From positions 1 through 40,832 of the forward strand of contig PIVM01000003.1 of NCBI GenBank assembly GCA_003353945.1: a stretch of 40,832 nucleotides of DNA, read 5' to 3'. Below the pieces are notes generated by a model, which ran no database searches, was not told the origin of the DNA, and saw nothing but the letters and a program-made list of their open reading frames with translations. A program made the translations under genes and the position numbers. This document shows positions 1 through 7,281 of this stretch, piece after piece. Each line of letters begins with the position of its first letter. The stretch's first letter is position 1. Source of the DNA: Gammaproteobacteria bacterium (GTDB taxonomy: Bacteria > Pseudomonadota > Gammaproteobacteria > Pseudomonadales > PIVM01).

Positions 1-122
1 AAGAAGGCACTGATCGAGTGAACTGTCAGGATAAGTCACGCTTTCAAATAAATGCTGTCAAAAGGAGTTCGAGCCACTACAAATCATAGTAAGGGACGAG
101 CACCCAGACCACCCTTATCATT

Positions 123-2051
123 CTAGACATATCCGGTGCGCTCACATGCCTCCAGCACTTGCTTAAACGGTATCGTTGCCAGCGCGCCAAATAATCCGTG
201 CCGCCCCAGTTTGGCCCGACTTGCCTTGGGACTGCTGATACCACAGAGAAACCGTGCTTGCTGTCGAGGCGTTGAGAGACTTTGTTGATGCGCCGCCTGC
301 ATCTGCTCAATCACAGCAAAGTCTACCTGCTGCGCCTCCTGCTCTGGCAATAAGTTAACCGCTTGGTTCAGGCAGGCACTGCATTGCCCGCAGGGTTGTT
401 CAAGCTGCTCCCCAAAATAGGCAACAAGCCCCTGTTGATGACAGTCTGTTGTCTGTATCCAGCTGATAGCGGTTTGCAGGCGCCCGATATCCCGCGCCTC
501 TCGTTGAGCAAACAGTTGACCCATGCGCTGCATTAGCGCTTCGGTGTTTTGCGGCCGTTTGACTATTCGGTAACCTTGGCGAACACCGGCAACCTTAAGC
601 GAAATCCCACCCTTTTCTTCCAGATAACTCAATGCCCGAATAATGCGGTCTCGCTCCAAACCCAGTGTTTCTGCCGCCTTGCGCGGCTCTAAGGTAAGCC
701 AAGTGCGACCGCTTTTGCCGGAGTCGAAAACCACGTTCAAAAAAGCCTGGCGTCGCGCATCAAAACCGCTGATCAGTTGATCCCTGGAAGTCATAAACTG
801 CAGCTTATATTCACTGTAAAAGGGCGATGTCGCCACGATAATGCCCTCAAGTTCAAGATAGGTGAACAAAGTGCTAAGCACCAGGGGACGCACATCGTAT
901 TGGTAGGACATCTCGTAGAAAGAGACATCAAACTCCTGTTGCTGCTCTAATAGAAATTGAATAATGGCCTGCACGGAATGAGGCTCTGGAGTGTCACCGT
1001 AAGTGAAATTTTCCAGCACAATCCGGTCATCGGTATTGGCAAGCATGGTACACAGTGAGGGATGACCGTCACGTCCGGCTCGACCTATCTCCTGCATGTA
1101 GTTTTCCAGTGATTTGGGCAGGTTGTAGTGGTAAACGGCTCGTATATCAGCCTTGTCTATCCCCATACCAAAAGCAATAGTCGCTACCACCACCTGAGAA
1201 TCACCGCCCATAAACGCGTCCTGCACCTGGTGGCGCAAATCGTCTTTTAGACCCGCATGGTAGGCTTGCGCCCTCAGACCGTTCTCCGTCAGAAATTGCG
1301 CCAACTGCTCTGCCGTTTTTTGCAGGGTGACATACACAATGCTTGCGCCTTGTAGATCTGGATTTTCCTGCAGTTCCTTAAGCCCCTGCAGTAGCCTGTC
1401 GGCACGGTGGGCCTGCACTTGCGGCTGAATGCGAATGGCAAGATTGGCGCGATAAAAGCCGGTTTGCACATGATCGTTTGTCATGATGCCAAAGCGCTGA
1501 CAAATCTCCCTGGAAACCTCTGGCGTCGCGGTTGCGGTCAAAGCCAGCACTCGGGGCACTTTCAGGGTCTGGACAGTTTGCGCCAGTTTTAGATAATCCG
1601 GCCTGAAATTATGGCCCCATTCGGATATACAGTGCGCCTCATCCACCGCCATCATGGCCAGGGGCACCCGTTGCAAGCGTGCCACAAAGCGCTCATTCGT
1701 AAGACGCTCGGGGGCGACATAAAGCAGCTTAATGCTGCCGTTATTTAAACCGGTAAACACGGCATTCACAGCAGCAGCATCAAGGGTGGAATCCAGTCGG
1801 GCAGCTGCAATGCCCAGCCGATTAAGCTGATCGACCTGATCTTTCATCAGGGCGATAAGGGGAGACACCACCAGGGTTAAGCCTTCCATTTGCAGGGCGG
1901 GTAACTGATAGCACAGGCTTTTACCACCACCGGTGGGAAATACAGCCAGGGCTGATCGCCCTGCAAGCAGGATATCAATAACCTGTCGCTGGCCGAGGCG
2001 AAAATTCTCAAGCTTGAACGACTGTTGCAGTAACTGTTGTGTTTGATCCAT
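123..2051 (-). CDS. recQ: RecQ-family ATP-dependent DNA helicase, non-canonical domain order
   Basis: A superfamily 2 DNA helicase of 642 residues, expected to unwind DNA 3'-5' in recombination and repair. Walker A is GGGKS at residues 41-45 and the DEAH box is at 136-139, followed by the RecQ-type aromatic-rich CISEWGHNFRPDY. Motif VI is seen in YMQEIGRAGRDG. The helicase core is followed by a long region that looks like a winged helix. Only after it comes a four-cysteine module (TDCHQQG...CGQCSAC), close to the C-terminus. In Escherichia coli RecQ the zinc module directly follows the helicase core and an HRDC domain ends the protein; no HRDC is evident here. The start has a good ribosome site (AGGA, 8 nt away). 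It lies 91 bp downstream of trmO on the same strand and may be co-transcribed. Helicase identity is secure; subfamily is inferred from domain order. Confidence 0.93.
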   Translation of the reverse strand: MDQTQQLLQQSFKLENFRLGQRQVIDILLAGRSALAVFPTGGGKSLCYQLPALQMEGLTLVVSPLIALMKDQVDQLNRLGIAAARLDSTLDAAAVNAVFTGLNNGSIKLLYVAPERLTNERFVARLQRVPLAMMAVDEAHCISEWGHNFRPDYLKLAQTVQTLKVPRVLALTATATPEVSREICQRFGIMTNDHVQTGFYRANLAIRIQPQVQAHRADRLLQGLKELQENPDLQGASIVYVTLQKTAEQLAQFLTENGLRAQAYHAGLKDDLRHQVQDAFMGGDSQVVVATIAFGMGIDKADIRAVYHYNLPKSLENYMQEIGRAGRDGHPSLCTMLANTDDRIVLENFTYGDTPEPHSVQAIIQFLLEQQQEFDVSFYEMSYQYDVRPLVLSTLFTYLELEGIIVATSPFYSEYKLQFMTSRDQLISGFDARRQAFLNVVFDSGKSGRTWLTLEPRKAAETLGLERDRIIRALSYLEEKGGISLKVAGVRQGYRIVKRPQNTEALMQRMGQLFAQREARDIGRLQTAISWIQTTDCHQQGLVAYFGEQLEQPCGQCSACLNQAVNLLPEQEAQQVDFAVIEQMQAAHQQSLSTPRQQARFLCGISSPKASRAKLGRHGLFGALATIPFKQVLEACERTGYV

Positions 2052-2142
2052 CCGGATTATCCTGCTCTGGTAAAGCTTATATTAGGTTTGTCTAGGATTA
2101 GCCATGGCGACATAAACAGCTGTCGCTGACGGCTCTGGCAAT

Positions 2143-2916
2143 TTAGTCATGCCAATACACAATTTCCACCACCTTTATCAACCAGCCATTCCCAGCTTGC
2201 CCTGACAACGAATCTTGCTCATAGTGCCAGCGTACATCCAAATCATACAAACGCATGCCGTAACGCCTGTCGGGATCAGGCCTCTGATATCTCGGTCGCG
2301 GGTCCTGTTGTAAAATCTCACTGATCAGCTGCCGCAGATCTTCTCCTGTGCGGCTCGAATAAACATCACAAAACTGACGGGTTTGATCATTAAAACAGAC
2401 GTTGATTGTTCTGGGCGCTTTGTCTGCAAGCACATTGAATGCGTCCGAAATCGAATCCACGTAAGGTGCATACGGCTTGATATCCAACACCGGCGTGCCA
2501 TCAAGCAAATCAACACCCGACACATGCAGACTCACACCCCGCTTCAACTCAATCTTTTCAAGGCGAACGACTGATAAACCCAGACTGTTAGGCCGTAATG
2601 GTGACCGGGTGGCAAAAACACCCATACGTTTATTACCGCCCAGTCGAGGCGGGCGCACCGTAGCTTGCCAGCTTGATGTTAAATTGTCATGAAAGAGGAA
2701 CTGTAACCAGAGATGACTTACCTGAGGAACACCGTCACGGTGCAAACCCAATACCGTCTCTGGCCGATTATAGGGCGGCAACAGTGTCAGTGTCGCTTTG
2801 GCTGCTGGCACCAGTCCTGGTTGTCGAGGAATACCAAATTTACCGGTAAAACAGGATCGTATTACGCCAATCGGCTCAACTTGATAAGGCGTTACAACTT
2901 CGTTTACATCTGACAT
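2143..2916 (-). CDS. trmO: tRNA (N6-threonylcarbamoyladenosine(37)-N6)-methyltransferase TrmO
   Basis: A 257-residue TsaA/TrmO-family protein. This family uses S-adenosylmethionine to methylate t6A37 in threonine tRNAs, tuning decoding of ACY codons. The N-terminal beta-barrel signature is clear: PIGVIRSCFTGKFGIPRQPGL near residue 15, then FATRSPLRPNSLGLSVV, and GVDLLDGTPVLDIKPYAPYVD near 140-160. The C-terminal part (about 165-257) matches the extra domain of proteobacterial TrmO. Length is normal for the family. It is divergent from the TetR gene, with about 137 bp between them, and precedes recQ on the same strand. Confidence 0.92.
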   Translation of the reverse strand: MSDVNEVVTPYQVEPIGVIRSCFTGKFGIPRQPGLVPAAKATLTLLPPYNRPETVLGLHRDGVPQVSHLWLQFLFHDNLTSSWQATVRPPRLGGNKRMGVFATRSPLRPNSLGLSVVRLEKIELKRGVSLHVSGVDLLDGTPVLDIKPYAPYVDSISDAFNVLADKAPRTINVCFNDQTRQFCDVYSSRTGEDLRQLISEILQQDPRPRYQRPDPDRRYGMRLYDLDVRWHYEQDSLSGQAGNGWLIKVVEIVYWHD

Positions 2917-2984
2917 GTCGTTCTATTCCAACTGTGTTTGGTAAATCTACATAACTTTCCACAAGCGCAGGGCACTCGAAGGTG

Positions 2985-3014
2985 TTGAACTGAATAGCCC
3001 GCACACATTACTAT
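2985..3014 (+). promoter_or_regulatory. Candidate sigma-70 promoter for the TetR gene
   Basis: TTGAAC (2985-2990), an 18-nt spacer and TACTAT (3009-3014) lie about 40 bp before the TTG start at 3054. Both hexamers are one or two changes from consensus. This is a sequence match only. Confidence 0.35.
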
Positions 3015-3053
3015 CCGCACTGACAAACTCGACGCCAACAGCAAGGAACACTC

Positions 3054-3674
3054 TTGAGTTCAAACCGCAAAGACAGCCGGGAAACCCGGCGCAAACTGAT
3101 CCGAGCAGCAGAGCGATTATTCGCCGCTCACAGCATTGATGATGTCTCTCTGGCGGACATCAATCGTGCTGCAGGCGCGCGTAACCGCAATGCCTTGCAC
3201 TATCACTTCGGCAACAAGGAAACCTTGCTTGACGCTGTGCTGGATAAACACTCGCTAGAAATCGATCAAGCGCGTAGGCAAATGCTCGATGAGTTGGACC
3301 GTGATGCTGAGTATTCTTTAAAAAATCTGATCCACGTGCTCGTACAACCCGTCGCTAGCAAACTTGATGATACCGATGGCGGCGTCGATTTCATCAAGAT
3401 CAATGCGCAATTGATGGCCATTGAACATTACGCATCGGTACGACGCGCCCGGATAGAAAAATTACCACAAGCCCGCCGCCTGCAAAAACTGATTCAAAAG
3501 CAAATGCCAACACTTTCCAGCAAAATCATACAAGCCCGCATCATAATTATCGACTGTATTTTGTTTCAGGGCCTGGCCAGTTACCTCAGTATTAAACCCC
3601 ACATCAGTCACCGTCTGTTTATCAACACATTAATTGACAGCATTGTGGCCACTTTGACCGCATCTGATCAATAA
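3054..3674 (+). CDS. TetR/AcrR-family transcriptional regulator
   Basis: A 206-residue one-domain-plus-sensor repressor. The N-terminal helix-turn-helix covers about residues 10-60 (ETRRKLIRAAERLFAAHSIDDVSLADINRAAGARNRNALHYHFGNKETLL), with the family's typical YHF-x-NKE-x-LL ending. The rest is a helical ligand-binding domain with no recognisable specificity. The start is TTG; AAGGAA sits 5-10 nt upstream and no ATG gives a complete helix-turn-helix, so TTG is the best choice. It is divergent from trmO, and its 3' end meets the small membrane gene 25 bp away in convergent orientation. The target is unknown; the shared divergent region with trmO is an obvious candidate operator, but I see no convincing palindrome there. 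Confidence 0.88.
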   Translation: MSSNRKDSRETRRKLIRAAERLFAAHSIDDVSLADINRAAGARNRNALHYHFGNKETLLDAVLDKHSLEIDQARRQMLDELDRDAEYSLKNLIHVLVQPVASKLDDTDGGVDFIKINAQLMAIEHYASVRRARIEKLPQARRLQKLIQKQMPTLSSKIIQARIIIIDCILFQGLASYLSIKPHISHRLFINTLIDSIVATLTASDQ

Positions 3675-3699
3675 CCATTAGGTTTCTAACACCATGCAG

Positions 3700-3942
3700 T
3701 TACGACGTTTCATCCAGTATTGAAAAGGCTAAAAACGTAGTAAACAAAGCTACCACAATGGCAACAGGCGGTGTCGGGTTCAATAAAATTATCACGCCGG
3801 CGCCAATCCACAGCCTCTTAACCTTTTGTTTTTTCTGACAATAGCGGTGTGTCAAGCGGCGCTGATGATAGGGATTTGACCGTGGTATTAAATGCCAACA
3901 CCAATTAACCAGTTGTTGCATAGATGACGATCGATCCGACAT
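3700..3942 (-). CDS. Small membrane protein of unknown function
   Basis: An 80-residue protein with a basic N-terminal half (about residues 1-42, rich in R, K, H) and a hydrophobic C-terminal half (LWIGAGVIILLNPT, then VAIVVALFTTFLAFSILDE), probably one hairpin or one long membrane segment. I remember short Pseudomonas proteins with a similar LLNPTPPVA segment but cannot name a function. A clear ribosome site (GGAG, 8 nt before ATG) supports translation. It is convergent with the TetR gene. Confidence 0.6.
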   Translation of the reverse strand: MSDRSSSMQQLVNWCWHLIPRSNPYHQRRLTHRYCQKKQKVKRLWIGAGVIILLNPTPPVAIVVALFTTFLAFSILDETS

Positions 3943-4180
3943 AGTGATAACTCCGACATAAATCCACGCTACGACGAGAACTGTTCAAAACAATTACCTG
4001 CTTAAATAATATACTTCAAATAAAGTCCCATTGAAGCACGGCAATCACATAGTTTGTTTACGATCAAATTAACGCGTTCAAGCAAGAAATAAAGCTAGAA
4101 TGCCGCTCTTTATTGCACCGAACTAAACATCCTTGCAAGGAATTATATTTTTTAGCTATAAGTCTAATAAGGAATAAGAA

Positions 4181-4208
4181 TTGACAAAAAAATAACCAAG
4201 CGTAATAT
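4181..4208 (+). promoter_or_regulatory. Strong sigma-70-like promoter in a 387-bp gene-free stretch
   Basis: The stretch 3943-4329 has no gene. It is AT-rich and holds a perfect TTGACA (4181-4186), a 16-nt spacer and TAATAT (4203-4208). Transcription would start near 4215, giving a leader of about 115 nt before the ATG at 4330. The 3943-4180 part shows nothing else I can name. Confidence 0.5.
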
Positions 4209-4260
4209 GTACAACAAGTGATCAATTAGCGAATCAGGCTGAACTCCTAATAACAAGCAC

Positions 4261-4288
4261 GTAACAACAAGCAGGTAACAACAAGCCA
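4261..4288 (+). repeat. Two tandem 14-bp A-rich repeats in the leader of the 656-residue gene
   Basis: The unit GTAACAACAAGC occurs at 4261 and 4275 (14-bp period), with related ACAACAAG at 4211 and AACAAGCAC at 4252. Each copy contains AACAACAA, the form bound by Hfq (with Crc) on catabolite-repressed mRNAs in Pseudomonas, and also a GTAACA hexamer like the CbrB-like sites near 16660-17560. Which reading, if either, is right cannot be decided from sequence. Confidence 0.5.
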
Positions 4289-4329
4289 TCAATTTGCTGT
4301 TTTATTTGGGCCATTTACGGAATACGATC

Positions 4330-6300
4330 ATGGATTACGTTTTACCAGGGCGCTATTGGGGTTACCTTCTTATTATAAGTCTGTTGATTGCAGGCTTCAT
4401 GGCATCCAAGCCAGCATCCAATTCTCCTGTGCTTCTACAAATCCCTGCACCAGGTTCTGTCGGTGCTGTTCCAGACAGCTTTATTGTCAAACTACCCGAA
4501 AGCAAAAGCGCCAGATTTCGCTTTATGCTTAATCATCACGATGTTACCGACTTTTTTCAGATTGACTATGAAGGTCTTCGCGCCATTGCACCCGGCGCCA
4601 AGTTATCTCCGTATTTACGCGACGGCCTAAACGCCTTCTCAAGCAACTCATCAGAAAGCGTCAGTTTCAGCATTGATAAGCTAGGCCCAGAACTACACAT
4701 CACTGCGGTTGAAGAAAATAGGAAGCAGATATATCTACGGGGTTATCTGTCGGACCTCACCTCAGCAAGCTCACTGACCATTAATGGACAACAGACTGTT
4801 CTGGCAGAGAATAAGACACAACATACTGGCAATCGACAAACAAGTCATTTCGCAGAAAACACGTCCTCAAGGAAAATGCTGACGTTCGAAAGCCTGGATA
4901 ACGCTGGTTTGCGCAATTCTGTCAGTATTCTGCGCGACGGTGAGGAAGTCTCTGACGCAGCGCACATTGAGCTTTCTTCAAAGGGTCTTCACGCCATGGC
5001 GCAATTGATTTCCCAACGACTGCAATCACTCGACAAAAACGCGCTTAAAGATTTTGGGTTGTCATCAGACGCCATTCTGACCTTGCCTTACAACGATACC
5101 GATTTAGCCGACATTTTTCTGGACTCCATCGAAACACAGGGACTTACTTTGAATTTGACTCCCACAGACCATGGGTACTTGCAGTTGTCGATGACAGCTC
5201 AGCAGCTTGATTACAAGTTACGCGTTGATACACCAACACAAAGCCAGCTAGTCAGCTGTAGCGGCCAATTACAGTTTCGGGCTAATGTAATACCGCTGAA
5301 CAGGGGGGATCGCCTGGATATCACTATGCACGGTGCCAGTATAGATAACTCATCCATGATGCGCTGCTCTGACTTGGCAATACCCCTTGCGATCAACTCA
5401 GCGCATCTTAGCTCACTCTTGCAGGTCCTGCTGGTGCAGCCCGTGCAGGAAAATCTGGTCATCGGCGCTCTTATCAGTGAATTGAACAGCTTGGCCAATC
5501 CGGCGAAAAACCGGCCACTCGCCCTATCCATCGCTCCACGCTTTCAATCAATCACTGTTGACCGCTCAGGATTACGACTGTCCCTGGCACAAACAATCAG
5601 TCATCCCAGGAAAGACAATGTTAATCCATCTTTCGGGTCACGCTATCAGCATGTCAATACAGCACCACAAGACAAAGACACCGATTCAGCACACTCACTT
5701 CCCGATACATACAACGTCACCTTGTCGATAAATTTTATTAACCAAGCGCTTCTGGCCGCTTATAACGCGGGGCAATCCACGATTCATCAAGATTACGCGC
5801 GCAACGATGGCACCCTGCGTGTATCCGTTGAACCACTCAGTCCGGCCTTTCTTGATCTATCAAGTGAAAACAGTAAAGCCACACTCAATCTATATGATGC
5901 CCAAGTCCATATTGCTTTCAAGCCCAGTCTAGCTACCGATTTCAAACCACAATTTTCAGCGCTGATGGATTTTCAACAAACCTTGAGCCCAACACAAACT
6001 CCCGACATGCAACCCGTACTGCAGCTTGCTAACGATAAACCCATTGTTCGATTTAAAAACCGACGCCACACGCCCACACAAGATAGTTCAGCAGTCCAAC
6101 TAAAATCACTCGAAGCTCTGGTAGAAACCGCTCTACAGGGTAATATTGATAGATTTATATCCCCTCTGTCACAACTTTCTGCTTTTAGAAATAATGTTCA
6201 AATCAAACAAATTCGAATTGCCCGCGACGGTTTTCTAAACCTGAGCGGAGACTTCTGTGATTCTCTCACCAGCTGCGACTACAAACATGTCGGTGGTTGA
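4330..6300 (+). CDS. Uncharacterised exported or membrane-anchored protein, 656 residues
   Basis: I do not recognise this family. The ATG at 4330 has a weak GGA ribosome site 8 nt upstream; an in-frame TTG at 4294 would add 12 residues and lacks a well-placed one. The N-terminus has a single hydrophobic segment (YWGYLLIISLLIAGFMAS, about residues 8-25), which is a signal or anchor. The remainder is a polar, serine/threonine-rich, beta-like extracytoplasmic region with LSL/ITV alternation and no cysteine-rich, catalytic or repeat motif that I can name. Near the C-terminus it has a CDSLTSC cysteine pair. It may be a periplasmic lipid-binding-like or envelope protein, but that is a guess. It stands alone between a divergent small gene and a convergent GST-like gene, with its own promoter. 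Confidence 0.8.
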   Translation: MDYVLPGRYWGYLLIISLLIAGFMASKPASNSPVLLQIPAPGSVGAVPDSFIVKLPESKSARFRFMLNHHDVTDFFQIDYEGLRAIAPGAKLSPYLRDGLNAFSSNSSESVSFSIDKLGPELHITAVEENRKQIYLRGYLSDLTSASSLTINGQQTVLAENKTQHTGNRQTSHFAENTSSRKMLTFESLDNAGLRNSVSILRDGEEVSDAAHIELSSKGLHAMAQLISQRLQSLDKNALKDFGLSSDAILTLPYNDTDLADIFLDSIETQGLTLNLTPTDHGYLQLSMTAQQLDYKLRVDTPTQSQLVSCSGQLQFRANVIPLNRGDRLDITMHGASIDNSSMMRCSDLAIPLAINSAHLSSLLQVLLVQPVQENLVIGALISELNSLANPAKNRPLALSIAPRFQSITVDRSGLRLSLAQTISHPRKDNVNPSFGSRYQHVNTAPQDKDTDSAHSLPDTYNVTLSINFINQALLAAYNAGQSTIHQDYARNDGTLRVSVEPLSPAFLDLSSENSKATLNLYDAQVHIAFKPSLATDFKPQFSALMDFQQTLSPTQTPDMQPVLQLANDKPIVRFKNRRHTPTQDSSAVQLKSLEALVETALQGNIDRFISPLSQLSAFRNNVQIKQIRIARDGFLNLSGDFCDSLTSCDYKHVGG

Positions 6301-6428
6301 ATCCACCTTCCTTGGTAGTTTACATAACGTCAGGATCGGAAAATACAAATTGCCCTAAATTTACCGTTATCTCAACGATAGAAAAAGCGGTGCCATAAGC
6401 ATAGACTTCGACACTGCCCACACCGCTG

Positions 6429-7190
6429 TTATTTACACATATAGGTATCATGTAAATAGTCAATAATCTCAGCCGACTCGCCTATCTCCTCCCCCGTATT
6501 GGGATCAACAAGATAGGGCACGGTAACATTGCCATATCGTTCCATCAGCGCCTTTCGATTTCTGCTGTCCGGCTTGTACTCCTGCAACAAACAATCACGC
6601 ATACCGGGTAACAGATAATCCTGCCACTGCGTTCTGCCCACGTTACGAAGTATGTAGGGAATCTGTGTTTCACACAGCTTTTCACGCACCAGACGAGCGT
6701 AGGGGCTGGATTCAAAACTATACAGCTCCAGTAATTTTTCTGGTTGAACGGAAGGTTTGACTTTTATCCCTGCAACCAGGCGCGCACTGCTAATTGCCAT
6801 GGCGGCAGGCGTTCGCAGCCACTTTACTTCCAATTGCGAGGGAACACGGCCATTACCGTAGCTGTCCATCAAATAGGCAATAATTTCTGTCGATTCATAT
6901 AAACTAGTATCATTGTTGGGATCGACTAAAAACGGAAACTGCTGTTTGCCACCAAGGTCCTTCGCAATTGATCGGAAGCGATCACCCTGTTTAGGACACG
7001 GATAGATAATGACATCCAGATCCAGATAAGTCATCACCTCGCGTACAACTCTGCAGTAAGGGCAATTTTCAATATCATAGAGTTCCAGCAGTTTTTCAGG
7101 CTGCTCGCTTGATTTGCTAGCAGCTATTCCTCTGCCTTGTGCCAGAAAAGTGCCTAGCAGTGAACTGGCGAAACTAACGCGACTCAACAT
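6429..7190 (-). CDS. Protein with two tandem GST N-terminal (thioredoxin-fold) domains
   Basis: About 253 residues. Two homologous thioredoxin-fold halves each start with QPEKLLELY. The first has a redox CPYC motif (ENCPYC, about residue 47); the second has SPYA in the same place, so it lacks both cysteines. Each half ends with the GST-type FLVDPN...ES-x-EI-I-x-YL / YLVDPN...ESAEIIDYL signature. No GST C-terminal helical domain is present. The start at 7190 is preferred because AGGAG lies 10 nt upstream; an ATG 12 codons earlier covers that ribosome site. A weakly hydrophobic N-terminus (SFASSLLGTFLAQGRG) could be a poor export signal. The function is probably thiol redox or glutathione binding; the substrate is unknown. 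Confidence 0.82.
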   Translation of the reverse strand: MLSRVSFASSLLGTFLAQGRGIAASKSSEQPEKLLELYDIENCPYCRVVREVMTYLDLDVIIYPCPKQGDRFRSIAKDLGGKQQFPFLVDPNNDTSLYESTEIIAYLMDSYGNGRVPSQLEVKWLRTPAAMAISSARLVAGIKVKPSVQPEKLLELYSFESSPYARLVREKLCETQIPYILRNVGRTQWQDYLLPGMRDCLLQEYKPDSRNRKALMERYGNVTVPYLVDPNTGEEIGESAEIIDYLHDTYMCK

Positions 7191-7281
7191 GTTGTGAATT
7201 CTCCTTGATGTAATTGATAAGATCATCTCTGCTTTATTAAGTCGCTACAATTTGTTGGGTACTGGCAGCGACACACACTGC

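Noticed and set aside
6292-6307. GGTGG/CCACC hairpin at the end of the 656-residue gene as a terminator
   Set aside because: Only 5 bp and no T-tract follows.
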